A stretch of DNA of 64,000 bases. Origin: Thuidium tamariscinum. Taxonomy: Eukaryota > Streptophyta > Bryopsida > Hypnales > Thuidiaceae. A program made the position numbers and the translations under genes. This document shows positions 25,511 to 37,735 of this stretch, piece after piece; within the stretch, counting starts at the first letter, position 1; each line of letters begins with the position of its first letter. The stretch is taken from positions 39,294,821-39,358,820 of the forward strand of contig OX344750.2 in NCBI GenBank assembly GCA_947034885.2, read 5' to 3'. A model generated the notes under the pieces. It was not told the DNA's origin, searched no databases, and saw only the letters and a list, made by a program, of their open reading frames with translations.

Positions 25511-27497
25511 ACTTATAGGGCCTCTCTATAAAGGTTTAAACTCCCTACCAACAAGAAGAAACAAATCCTTTGTTATAAGGTGGGTACACCTAAAAGCGCC
25601 ACTTTTTGGGTTGTGGATTATTTGAAAGCTGAATATGGAGTAGGGAATGGAGAAAATAGAAGACATGTGTTGGAAAGGAAGACATGAACAATGACCTTTC
25701 TAAAATCAGAAAATCCTAGAGCACAGTAGGGGTGTGAAGTTTTGAAAGTAGGGTGACTAAAACAGCTTATAGGTTGCACTGTAAAAGACGAGTTATGAAC
25801 CTAAGGACATTCTTGCAAAGTGTTAGAAGAGAAATAAAAGTGGGTATTATCACATTCTCCAAGTCTAAAAAGTAATTGATCTCTGAAATTCTGAAAACAC
25901 TTTAATACAATTGACTTCTTCTTGGAAACCGGAATTAAGTACTCATAAGTAGTTTTTATTTTCTATTCTAGTATTTTTTAAAATTTTCTTTCTAATAGTC
26001 CACCCATCACTTGATCTTTCTTCATGAAGTACCTTTCTATGACCTTAATTGCAGTGTAAGTGCAGCAATACCACCTGAAACTGCCATTCCCACTCAGTTT
26101 CCATTTAGAATACATTTACAGTCCATTTTAAAACTGATTTTAGAGTGCGCTTTAAGGCACTGCGCGATTTTGGGTGTATCCACCTTACACATCTGATAAT
26201 GTGGCCCTCACATGTCCAATGTCAAACATATATGTGAGAATTTATCTTTTGTATTTGTACAATATAATGCTCATTTGACATTGTATTGAATACATTCATT
26301 ACTTATATACTATGTACAATGGTATATTATATGGTAAGTATCAAAGGCATTAGAAGGGATTCTCGGAAGGGATTTCACAACAAAAGAAGCCCATTTCAAC
26401 CATGTTCGTGAAACCATTCTCGATATTGTTGGCCGCTAGTCATTGTTAAGCCAACAATTAAATTTTTTTTAAATTCAAAAAAATTCAAAAAAATGTTGGT
26501 CTTGAAATGCAAAAAAGTCCCAAAAAAATTCAAAAAGAAAATTGATGACATAGCACGCTCTCAACCATGTCAGCAAAATCCGTTTTTATGTTTCTCCGAT
26601 AGATTTTGCGTTCTGGTAGTTTGGAAACTCATAGTCTTTTTTTGCCCTAAAATTTCTTTTAATGTTTCCAATGTATGTGTATTTCAACCATACTCATACA
26701 TTTATCAACATTGAACTATAGATATATTGTACACTAATTTATTCAATCCAAAGCAATGGAGGGACTACATTATTTATGGTTTTTTGCTTTTTCATATTTC
26801 ATATGAGCTAGTAATCAAGAAAATATGAGAATGTGCAAGGGTGGACAATATCTACATCTCAAAATATATAATTTGAAATTTGAAAGCGTAACGGAGAATA
26901 TCCACAAAATCCTCATTGAACGTACTCTTTAGATTTCTTTTTGGGTGCTCTAAGACTAACATTCTATAGATACATCCCCATTTAGTTGTTAGAGATTAAT
27001 TTTTAGGAGCATAACAAAGGGGTATTGCAAAAATTGTGAAAATATTCATCTTATCATATTAAGTCTAAAACAATAACACATATTTAGGTTCTAAAAAAAC
27101 TAATTATTTTTCTTACCCTCAAAATTTATCCAATTTTCATTTTTACATTCATTTGGTTGTTTGAGATTAGGGTTGCTAGCGTGCGAGCCTGTAAGCGTGA
27201 GCCTGTGAGCCGGAATTTTTTTTCTTGTCAAAAAAGGATGATGATGTATAACCGTGGATGTACCTATGACTGTGGTTTTAAAGAATGTATATTGTTTTTG
27301 GATTGTTTGGGTTAAGTGTTTAGAGATTCTTATCTAAAAACTTGGAGTTCATCAAAATAGCTTGTATTTCCAAATTTTGGATGAATAAAATTATCTTTGT
27401 ATAACATTGAATAGCTTTAGGGTCATATGTTTGTTTCCTTTCTTCACCTTTTATTTTTTTGGAAGCATATTGAATTTCAAGAAACATGAAATATTTA

Positions 27498-28200
27498 ATT
27501 CACTCCCCATTTTTTTGGATGGAGACATTTTAAGAGGTGAATATTTTTTTCACTCCCCACTTTTTTGGGCGGAGACATTTTAGGAGGTCAATATTGATTT
27601 CAATCCCCATTTTTTTCAACGGAGACATTCCCAAAGGTCAATATTTATTTCAGTCCCCATTTTTTTGGGCGGAGACATTTTAAAAGGTGAATATTTATTT
27701 GACTCTCCTTTTTTTCGATAAAGACATTCCACAATGTCAATATTTATTTCATTCCCCATTTTTTTTGACAGAGACATTCTACAAGGTGAATGTCTATTTC
27801 AATCCCCATTTTTTTCAATAGAGACATTCTGCTAGGTGAATATTTATTTTATCCCCTATTTTTTTTGATAGAGACATTCTATGAACTGAATGTCTATTTC
27901 AATCCCCATTTTGGGGGATAGAGGCACGGAATGATATAAATATATATTTCACTCCCAATTTTTTTCCATGAAGACATTTATATTTATTTCAGTCCCCATT
28001 TTTTTTAAAAGATATTCCAAGAAGTGACTATTTTTTTGAATTCCTATTTTTTAGAATGCAAATATAGTAGGAGGTTTTAGGGATTTGACTCCCCATTTTT
28101 TTCCACAGAGACAGTCTACAAGGTGAATAGTTATTTCACTCCCTATTAATTCCATAGAGAGTTTGAAGAAGGTGAATATTTTTTTCAATCCTCATTTTTG
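27498..28200 (+). repeat. Minisatellite, about twelve units of about 58 bp
   Basis: The repeating unit reads roughly CACTCCCCATTTTTTTGGGC, GGAGACATTTTAAGAGGTGA, ATATTTATTT. Units are moderately diverged, and CCCCATTTTTTT plus GAGACATT mark each one. Confidence 0.85.
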
Positions 28201-28769
28201 GGATGCAAAATTTTAAGGATATGAATATTATTTTGTGAACAATTCTTTTTCACATTGCCCTTCATAGAATAAATTTTTTAATTCATTTTTCATTTTATGG
28301 GTGAAGAATCCTTCTCTATTTGAGAAAAAGATTTACTGTAAGAAGCCGTAAGATATTCAGTTAGGTGTGATGCTATAAATGAATTGGGCCCCATAATTCT
28401 TGGTTTTTGTTTGTATATTGGAAGGTTGAATATTGGCCTTTCAAACTCATCATGTGAATATTAGCATACTATACTAAGGGAGAATTTTAGGATACACCCA
28501 TGTTTTTAAAAATTAAAATTTGCTTCAAAAAAATACAATATGTTCTTCAACTAATTTTAAAAAAATTCAAATATTTGAAATAAGAAGCAAGTAATTCTTC
28601 TCTAGAATTATATACCTCATGTTTTAGGGTTCATAGAATATAAAGGCTTAGAATACAAGATTGGGTGAAAAAAAATAACACAACATATAGCTATAAAGCA
28701 CACAAATCCAATCATAATCAAAATCTAAACATATTGATTTGACTTATGAGATATGTCAATTTCATAAGT

Positions 28770-31700
28770 CTAATTTGCAATAGACTCCGTTGCAGAGTCC
28801 ATGTCACTAGAAGAGTCAGAAGTCTCTCTATCCTCCAATGTTGATCCATCTATAAATTGTAAGACATTTAGAGCATACGAAGGTTTAAGTGATTTGGATT
28901 TCAAAGTACCAAACTCCGCAAACGCTGAAGCTACTTGCTCTGCATAGATTGGAAGATCAAATGGCTTTTCGGGGCTCAAGATGAGTCTTTGTCTCTTTTT
29001 TACTTCGTCCTCCACAATCACTCCCTCACTTCTGTAAATTCAAAGGAAGCATTGTTAGAATTATGAAACATAACAAATATCAAGAAATTGAGAAATTTAA
29101 AAATAAGAAAAACTTACTTACTAGGTTTAGGTCGCCGAATGAATTTGCAAGGTACTATCACCACAGCCTCTTGGTCTTGTGATGAAACAATTGTCGGCTA
29201 CTCTGGACTTGGATCCGCGGTCACTGGAGAAGCGGACTTCTTCATTGGCAGAAGGACGTATTGGAAAATCCTCTTATCTTCCTCCAACGCTACAATATGC
29301 CTCCTAGTTGCACAACAAACAGTAATGGATGCACCTGCTATAAACCAAGAATTATATCATCTGCATAATGATTATCTATTAAAAAAAATTCAGTGTGCAA
29401 AAATAATAGAAGAAGAATTCACCTATGGATGCAGTGTAGTCTAGCACTATGTCCCTTTCATCAGTAGTGCTCCCAATGATGAATTGAATGAAGCGCACGT
29501 CCTTCTCTCATGCTCCTCACTAAGCCATTTGATCCATGTCATTCATCAACATTGTGTCATCCGTGGTATAATTCATAAGCAGGTCATCACGATAGAGGTC
29601 TACCTTTGCCTTGAGCATTATTTGAGAGCACCTGAATTCGAAATTTGATTCTCCTCTGTCTCCAAGATGTTTGTCAAAAAGTGTGATGCCAAACTTCAAC
29701 GTCTGCAAGTATAAACAAAACTCACATGAGATTAGGTAACAATACAAGTAATAAATTCAAATAATTATACTAAATTATTCTAATAAAATGATGGAGTCTT
29801 ACCGTTTGGTCTGGGTGAATTGCCGATGTAAGGTGCATCCGATTCATACCCATCCAGTCCTTCTTCTTCCTGATATTTGGGTATTCCTGAAGAAATCCTG
29901 CAATGATTTCTAGGGAGTTTTGGCCCCAAGAATGAAACACCACAAGTTCTCCTAGCAGGCAAGTTCTTCTAGCAGGCAAAGATCATAAGATCAAATCCTG
30001 GCTGTCGATTAACCACCCCATCATACACCCTCACCTTCCCTATGACCATCTGCAAGAATATTTGTTCAATATATGAGTATTTGCATGAACAAGTTTAAAA
30101 AAAAATCTTGTTAGTCAAATAACACTCTACACTTCAAAGATAAATAAAAACATTACCTTCCGTAGAAAATTCATGACCTTTGTATAAGAGTTTGGTCCCC
30201 GGATTCCTTCGTTGTTGACCACCTCTAAAATTGAGACATTAAGTAGTAATTCTTCGGAATTGATGTCGTCGTCATCTCCAAGAGCAATGACTTGTGTCCA
30301 TTGTGTAATAACCTCCTCCGTGAAGTCTGGAAGTATAGCCTTCTTCTTCATCTCTCCCTCAGATGCACTCTGCATTTCGGAGCCCTCATCCATTGCAGAC
30401 GACACTGGAATGTCACTTCCTTCTTCTTTCCTTTAGCTCGGGCCTTCTCCTCCTTCTCCTTCTCTTTCTCCTTCAACTTGGCCACACGCTTTGCCTCCTT
30501 CTTCTCCTTGTTCTCCAAAGTGATTTAAATCCGTATTGCCTTCCTCCTGTCCATGGTTTCCCTTCGCACAATAGCCTTCTCCCTTTGTTTTTCACTAAGG
30601 CCTAGGAATTGTCAACGTCTATATTGATGGTGCCTTGTCCTTCCAAAGAGGCCCACAATTCTACCTTTGATGGATGCGAATATGAGATTGGACAATCAAT
30701 GTACCATCCACTACCACTGAGATGAGCGGTAGTGAAAGTCTTCAACTGATCGAGTTGGAGTATACATACAATCTTTCGAATTGCGGTCCAAAAAATTGGT
30801 CAAGAAGGTAGGTAGGTCCTCAGTCTTGATTGCTTTTTTACCTTCCAGCTCATATTTGAAGTACCTGAAGTTTGAAGAAGAAACAATAAATAGAAATGAT
30901 AAACTTCAATCTCAACTACCAAATGATTTGGCAACCTTTTGGAATGGATACCAATTACCAATTATTTATTGTAAATTCGTAGTTTGAGATGGAAAATTAT
31001 GACTTTAAAGTTTGCAAGGGACAAGAATTGAGGGGGTCCTTGAGCTACCTCCCTGACATAGCTCAGATCCGAGCTATGATTGGGAGGTAGCTCAAGGATC
31101 CCCCCAGTTTTTGATTTCCTACTTTGATTTTTGATTTTTTTGAATTTTTTTCTGTGTTCAAATGCAACGATTGACTTATAATTACAAATTACTTACTCTA
31201 AATTAGAAATTTGAAATGAAAAACTATGACTTCAAAATTTGCAAGGGACAAGAACTAGAGGGGTCCCTAAGCTACCTCCCAGACATAGCTTGGATCCGAG
31301 CTATGTCTGGAAGGTAGCTTAGGGACCCCTCTACAATTTTTGAATTTCTACTTTGATTTTTGATTTTTTTGAAATTTTGTTTTTGTTCAAATGCAAAGAT
31401 TGACTTATAAAAAGTTCACTACCTATAATGACATGAATGAGCTATCATTTTTAGAAACTCACCGAAAAAGAACCCTTCTTACTACTTGCTTAGATCCCTC
31501 GAAGGTATAGAAGTTATCGTTTTTTTTAAGTAAATAGCTCCTCAAAGGTGAACTAAAAACCTTTGATCCCATATCTTTGTTCTTCATCCTTCCAAATGGT
31601 CCGTGAGAGTCTCTAGTTTTAGTGGAACCTTCATGTCTATGGATATATTGTCCTGCCTCACAACACCCTCAAAGTAATCCACTACAACATCTTCAATTTG

Positions 31701-34106
31701 GAATAGAGAATATAAAATTACAATCCACATGATGAAGAGTAGTATGCTTCATGATTACAAAATTTAAATCATTATTTAACAGAGACTAGAAAACTTGAAA
31801 TACTTGAAAACAAACCTCCAAACATATTTCTTACCTTAGCATATTAAATACAACGGTTGAGAAATGGTCCAAGTAGTGTCTCAGACACTAGCCTTGGTGG
31901 GAGACGCCTTGCATCACGAGAGGGAATAGAAGAGTTCCACCACTTCAGGAATTTGATTTTGTGAGTTGCCGTGGTATTGCACGTTGCAACCATTTGGAGT
32001 TCTTGAGAGTCATCTCGGGAACCTCATTTGTACTCCAATGCTTCTCAACCTGACAAAAATGATGAGAGATTCAGACTTCTAATTGCCATGATATAAAAAC
32101 CATTGTCTTCATTTTTTGAAATTTGCAAAGGCCTTACCTCTTTCAAGAAGTCGTGCTCATTAGCCGGATTAGCAACGGAGGCCAATTTAGACATCTTCAC
32201 ATTGAGCTTTCCGGTCCTCTCTTTTGCTACAAATCTCATAGCGTGTATGAATTCCTTTGGAGTTCTCTCATCTTCTGGTGTGATCTCGTTGTACTTTCGT
32301 ACTACTGCATCTGCGGATTGAGCGATCTCTTGCTGCATAATTGCAAGGCCAATCAAAATGAACCAAAGCTTCAAAAACAAAACTAAACATACTAAAATAC
32401 ATTGTATTGAAAACAAGAATTATCAAAATAATTTCATACCCAAAAAATAAAAAATGTAAAAACCTCTTGTGGCATAAAATACCACATCTTCTTCAATTTA
32501 TGTGTCATACAGCGTTTAAGCTCAGATGGCCTTAACATTTTGTTGAAGTGCTCTATGAGCAAAAGCCCATACTTTTGAACTCTATAAAGGGTATGAACCA
32601 AATTGGTCTTTACATGTGAGTCCTTTGTAGACTTGAAAATAAATGAGGTTTGATAAGTATATGCATTTCATGTATTGCAAGTTTAGGTGAAACAATTTTA
32701 AAACTTAATGAAAACCTAAAATAAAACCTCAAAGACAGAATATAAGTAAATAACTTACTTGTTTATGTCATGCATGACATGCATAACAAGCTCAATTTTG
32801 CCCTTTGTATCCAACACAATTGAGTCCACAATCCAATGCCATTCTAAGTCCTTGGAGTGCATTCGTGAAATGTAATTCATCCATAACAACATGTGGTGAT
32901 TTCCGTCACATACAAAGAATTTTAAGTTCTTCAAAAACCTCAATTCAAGAACGGACTGCACATGGGCGTTGAAGATTTGGTTCTTCAACTTCCATAAAGG
33001 ACCCCAATTTTCTATCTCTTCCTACGAGAATTTGGAGCTTTCTCTTCCTTTGTTTGTAGTTGTTAAGTAGAAAACTATTGCTCTATCATAGTAGCCCTTT
33101 CCAAATTCATGCTCAAGCAAATCAAGGTCGCAAGACAAAGTTGGTCTTACCATGGGCATTGCCACCATCTAACATAAGGGAATTTGAAGCCGAAACAAAT
33201 TATTGGGCTTCATCCTCAAGCCTGTAATAGTATTCACTGAGTCTACCTTGTGGTATTGGCGGAGGTCATCTTTCGATAGGTCTTTGTCATCTTCCTCTAT
33301 CAATTCCTCCACCACATTTTCTCCTGTGACACCTCTCTCTACTTCGCCAGTAATAGAAGGTTGAGTTGTATCATCCGTGTTCGAGATTTCTATAATGGTT
33401 TTTTCTTGGAAAAGAATTAATGGAGACACTTCCATCTGCAATAATAAACCATTCACAAATGTTCAACCACAAGCCTACCTTTATAATCCAGAAATCAATG
33501 CAAAATTCAAGTTCAAATCACAGATAAACTTTCAATAGATAGAATATATAAGTAATACATTAGTATTGGAAGATATAAGGTTTTATAGTGCCATTTGAAG
33601 ATATGTATTTTTTTAAAACACAGATCTCAGTCAATCTCTACATCTTCCTCTAAGTCTGAACTCAAGTGAATGAAAACTAGCACATGCGGACTTCTAGGAT
33701 CATTGCAAGCATACGTACATGTGTCTTGTAGTGGTGGACCATCAATGCTAATGGAGACATGAGGCTCAGAGTTGTACTCAGTCTCAGAGCTCTCTGAAGA
33801 CAAGCACCTAAAACCCCTTCGTCTAGCTATCTCTGCAAGCCTCAAGGTATGTCTTCGTCTCCGTACGTTCGGATCATTGACACGACTGAGTACGGAACTT
33901 TGAAAAGCATCTACTACACTCTCTGGAGCATCCATGACATCTCCAAAACTTACCAAGTCTTCCGCTATAGGTTGTTCCTTCGAATTACTAGAAACATGCT
34001 TGTCTGGACTCTCAAATGCAAGTGGCTGTGAAGGTCTTGCTTTGTGAACAACTGCGACACTTGAGGGCACTAGTAAAGGTGAAGCTACGCCTTCTCCAAT
34101 ATGTCT
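28770..34106 (-). pseudogene. Decayed ParB-like / DNA N-methyltransferase-type gene, about 11 exons
   Basis: Exons inferred on the minus strand from splice sites and phase: 34106-33719 (uncertain), 33435-32759, 32631-32464, 32332-32138, 32049-31835, 31690-31463, 30864-30157, 30049-29803, 29702-29423, 29334-29118 and 29031-28770. Exon 2 encodes a ParB-like module: MVAMPM, a CDLDLLEHEF block, then FFVCDGNHHMLLWMNYI, resembling the DGNHR core of ParB/sulfiredoxin folds. Next is a Lys/Glu-rich linker (KLKEKEKEKEEK). The end carries RFIQFIIGSTTDERDIVLDY-TASIGAS and RRHIVALEED across a phase-matched junction. This is the AdoMet-binding motif I of DNA N4/N6 methylases in its C-terminal (beta-class) position. 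A DPPY-type motif IV is not recognisable. Stops occur in exons 2 (two), 5, 7, 9 (three close together) and 10, and frameshifts in 5, 6, 7 and 8. Function is therefore lost or only partly kept. The family assignment is inference from motifs. Confidence 0.7.
30984..31400. repeat. Two direct repeats of about 200 bp, each with a perfect-type palindrome
   Basis: Units about 30984-31192 and 31209-31400 share GTTTGCAAGGGACAAGAA and TTTCTACTTTGATTTTTGAT. Each centres on a palindrome: 31032-31105 (74 bp, core CAGATCCGAG) and 31259-31330 (72 bp, one mismatch, core TTGGATCCGAG). They lie in an intron of the ParB/methylase-like gene. Confidence 0.9.
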
Positions 34107-34501
34107 CTATTGATTGAATAACACATTCAAATTTCAAATATTCAATAAGTATTACAAGATTACAAGATAATAGCACTATAACTATTTCCTTACAATTCTA
34201 AGCATTCAAATTAATAGAGAAGACCTAATACTTATGAAAATCATTTCAAACTGAATTGAATATAATTGATTGCAAAAGAATAGGAAAAGCTTACTCAAAA
34301 TTGAAGTTTTATATAACATTGTCTCATATCTACAAAATTTGAGCATTTAATTTTTTTAAATGTATTTCAATGATAACTCTTTCCATTGAGTTTAACACTG
34401 ATCTCAAATCAAACAAGCAAGAAGACTATCAGTTCTTCAAAGAACTCAACAAGTGTACAGGGTCTGCTTTCACAACCTCAAATCTACCAATTTATAATAC
34501 T

Positions 34502-34616
34502 GGACCGTTAGATCTTTATTTTGGGAGGTCCAACACATTATGTTCCCATAACCGTATGATCTGTTGCTTAGGGGGTCATCACCTGCTGGACCCCTCAAAA
34601 CAAAGATCTAACGGCC
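34502..34616. repeat. Hairpin element, about 115 bp
   Basis: GGACCGTTAGATCTTTATTT (34502) pairs with AAACAAAGATCTAACGGCC (ending 34615), including GGGAGGTCCA / TGGACCCCTC. It is just upstream of the ParB/methylase-like gene. It is probably a MITE of a different family from its neighbours. Confidence 0.75.
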
Positions 34617-34942
34617 ATTTTCAAACTAGCATCCTGATTGAGAATACTATGAGTGCTTTCTATACGTAATCAACTTATATCTTAAAATAAAACCAAAGAT
34701 TGCATTCCTTACTGAAGACCAATGTTCTCGCTTATGGGGGAACAACATAATCCGAAAATCAGACCTTCCTCTTGTTCGGAAATCAACAATTTCATCTGAA
34801 AAGCTTCTAGAAACTTGTTCCAATTACATGTTCTTCAGATTTATACAACAATCTTTTAGAATTATCAAAATCTCCTCCGGCTTGTTGTTTGCATAAGATT
34901 TTCTCAAAATTCAGAGTTCCCGAAAGCAAAATTCCTCATCAG

Positions 34943-35040
34943 TGTCAAGAACTTGGGGGATCCTCACAATTCCCGTCCGACGTGGCTCGGATCTGAGCCA
35001 AGTCAAACGGGAATTACAAGGACCTCCCAAGTTCTTGACA
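34943..35040. repeat. 98-bp palindrome related to the intronic pair
   Basis: TGTCAAGAACTTGGG at 34943 pairs with CCCAAGTTCTTGACA ending 35040. The centre is GGCTCGGATCTGAGCC. Order and spacing of GAACTxGGGGG, TCC, CCC, GAC and the GGATCxGAGC core match the palindromes at 31032 and 31259. Confidence 0.85.
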
Positions 35041-35199
35041 TTGTTGAGAATCAATCCTAATAGACTCGAGCTGAAGGACATACAACAATTTCGCCACTAA
35101 CGAAATTCATACACAAGTTGGATACACTCAAGAATCAGAGTTCAGGTTTGTCAAATCTTGGAAGCTAGTGTGGCATTTTTTGAAATGATAAGAAGATTT

Positions 35200-35520
35200 T
35201 CAACTGCTGTATAAGACTGCGAGTTCTCAAACGCTGGGAATGCATTGGGAACTCTAGGAACGCGATGCTAATGTGGTCGAGCGACTGCCACGTCAGAAAA
35301 TAATAAATTTTTATTAATTTTAATTAAATATTAAATATTTTTAAATATTTTTTTAAATCATTTTTTTTCTTTAATACATTCTGAAGTTTTTTGGAAAAAT
35401 AATTTAATTTAATTTTTTTAAATTCAAAAATTTAGACCAGTAGGGGGCTGGTCTGCAGCAGTGGGAACAATTTCGGGGAACACCCTGAAACAGTCTTTTG
35501 GGGGCCCAGAAATCCTCTTA
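35200..35520 (+). repeat. Dispersed repeat R1, copy 3 (best preserved)
   Basis: TAAGACTGCGAGTTCTCAAA, GGGAACTCTAGGAACGCGAT, GGTCGAGCGACTGCCACGTC and ACCCTGAAACAGTCTTTTGG appear in the order shared with copies 1 and 2. It has fewer CG-to-TG/CA changes than the others. At 35520-35900 it is followed by R2-like sequence. Confidence 0.6.
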
Positions 35521-36119
35521 TGTCCATATCTACTCGCAAATTAAAATTGCTCATAACTTTTGATTTCTTAATCCAAATGGGATGAATCAAAGCTTCCCAT
35601 GTCTGTAGAAACCTAAAGAATCAATTTGAAATTTCACTTTTGAAAAAAAAAATTCTGAAAGAAGTTTTTTAGGTGCCCGAGTTACCCTCTAAGTAAAGAA
35701 AACAAAATATCATGCTATAACTTTTAACCACAAAGTCAAAAGTTACAAAAATTGTTGGGACTTAAAACTACTCTTTGAGTACATCTTGTATAAAAATTTC
35801 AGCGAAAAAAAATAAAAACTCCATTTGTAGTGAGTTGCTCAAAAGATTTACAATGCCAAAAAATGCACCTCATGGCTGTAGAAGTTAACACAACTAGGTT
35901 CTTGTTTAAGTGTTTGGTAGGGGTGTCTATATGTTGGTCCATTGTGCCTTCCAAAAAATGGATCTTTATATAGTTTCTAAGTGTTTTGAACTCAAAATAA
36001 CCCTAAATTATCCCAAATTAGGTTTTTATTGGTCTTTTTGGCCTCTAATTAGACCGTTGTGATTTTTTAGTTAAGTATTTTTCAGCCAAAATCTTAATTT
36101 AGATTCTTATAGGTTATTT

Positions 36120-37735
36120 TTTACTCATTTCAGAATGGTAAGATTTAAGTTGATTAGACCTTCCTATCAAAAGTTATAAGTGGATGAAGTTTGATCGCTA
36201 ATTAGTATATCAAACTTCATCCACATTTTTCTACTATGTGATAAACTTAAATTATGATTTTTCTACACTCAATTTTTTTTAATTTTTCCCTTTTCCAAAT
36301 TCACTCAATTTGATTCACTTTTACTTTTCCTAACTACTTTTTATCCGTTCTAATGACTAAACTTCATCCAATCCTATCTTATTCGTTTTAAGTACAAATT
36401 CTAAATTTAATATATTTTTGGAAAGCTAAGAAAAAATTCTAAACCATTATCAATTTGTATCTAAGAAGAAACTTGATCTTCAACTACTGAATTACACTTC
36501 TAATTCGGTTTTACTAATATAGTTATTCTACTTTGAAATTGTATAAGTCACAAACAAACTGGGCTTTTACCTCAATAGGCAGAGCGTTTTGAAGGTTGTT
36601 GTAGACTTATTCTTTACTTTTCTCGTTTGCCATGGTTGGAAGTTGTTTAGCAATTTTGTTCACTGCTTGAAAGTAGAATTTTATTACAGCTTGTCGTTTC
36701 AATTTTCTATTTCTTTTCCTTAACTCTTCTTCTTTTTCTTTTTACACTAATGAAACTATTATTTTTCGAACTTCACACACAAACTAGAAATGACTAGGTT
36801 CATTTTCTTATCATAATCTATCCTATCCTCCAATATATGTTGTGTGGTTCGAAGAAAATCTCTCAGATTTCCTTCTCATTCTTCTTCTTCAACTAAACCT
36901 TCAACTACAATTCTATCATTCTATAGTTTGAGTCCTTGAACTTATTTGTCTCTTCTATTGTAATGTAGGCTAATGAGAGAAAGAGTGGTGCAATAGAAGC
37001 TGTTAAATCCTACACTTTGAGTTGTTAATTTCTATATCTATCTTCTAATTCTTTATTCTTTCCTTCCTAAATGCTTTAGTTCTCGGTCTGACTTTCGATG
37101 TATTACTATTTTACACTTCTAATATGTTTTTCTTGTAGAAGCTAAAACCAGCTTTGTAAATTGATATGGAACCTGCAAATCAGACTTTCTTAGTAGAGGT
37201 TATGCATGGATGAAGTTTTGATTACTAATTAGTGATTGAAACTTCATCCACTTATAATTTTTTCAATGCAACTCACTTTTCTTTGTATTTTATGATGTTG
37301 AAAAGCTCTCACCTTCTACTATCAGATTTTTAATTCCACTCTAAACTATAACCTTCTTCTCATGGTCTAACTTTGCTTTTAGCCTCGACTCTACCTACAG
37401 TCTAACTCTGAAATTGACTTTTGATAGATTACTATTTTAAAATTTTGAGTGATTTTTCCTTGTAGAAATAAAAATAAGCTTTCTAAATTGATGTGATACT
37501 TGCAATTGGGATCTTTTTAGTAAAAGTTGTGCATGGATGAAGTTCTAATGGCTAATTGGTATTTAAAACTTCATCCGCTTATATTTTATTCATTTTAGTT
37601 TAGATTTTTTGTATTTTATGTTTTTGAAGAGTTCTTAACTTCTTCTATGAGATTATGAATTCAAATTTATATTGACACCTCTTTTTAGTAGTCCAACTAC
37701 ACTCTTGGTCTCGGCCCTAAGGAAAAATTAATATA
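36120..37735 (+). repeat. Roughly 330-bp tandem repeat with a TGGATGAAGTTT hairpin
   Basis: Two clear units (about 37080-37405 and 37410-37735) share TTGTAGAAxxxAAAAxxAGC, TTxxTAAATTGATxTGxxAC and TTTTTAGTA. Each contains a hairpin TGGATGAAGTTxT...AACTTCATCC (37207-37250 and 37534-37576). A third, older hairpin is at 36180-36224, about three unit lengths upstream. No coding content. Confidence 0.75.

Larger units (their letters stand above)
22464..27497. other. AT-rich spacer with repeat fragments
   Basis: It contains R2 copy 2 (22960-23560) and R1 copy 2 (25290-25510). Around 24137-24328 an open frame lies in slightly more coding-like sequence, but I do not recognise it and no splice context supports it. 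Nothing else was identified on either strand. Confidence 0.45.

Noticed and set aside
30212..30605. Plus-strand open frames rich in Ser, Phe and Leu
   Set aside because: They are antisense shadows of the Lys/Glu-rich linker of the minus-strand ParB/methylase-like gene.
33627..33718. Terminal exon ending EDVEID as the gene's end
   Set aside because: The frame stops there, but the ParB/methylase reading continues downstream on the same strand; a donor-like GTACGT at 33718 is more likely, though its phase to the next exon does not fit, so this exon stays uncertain.
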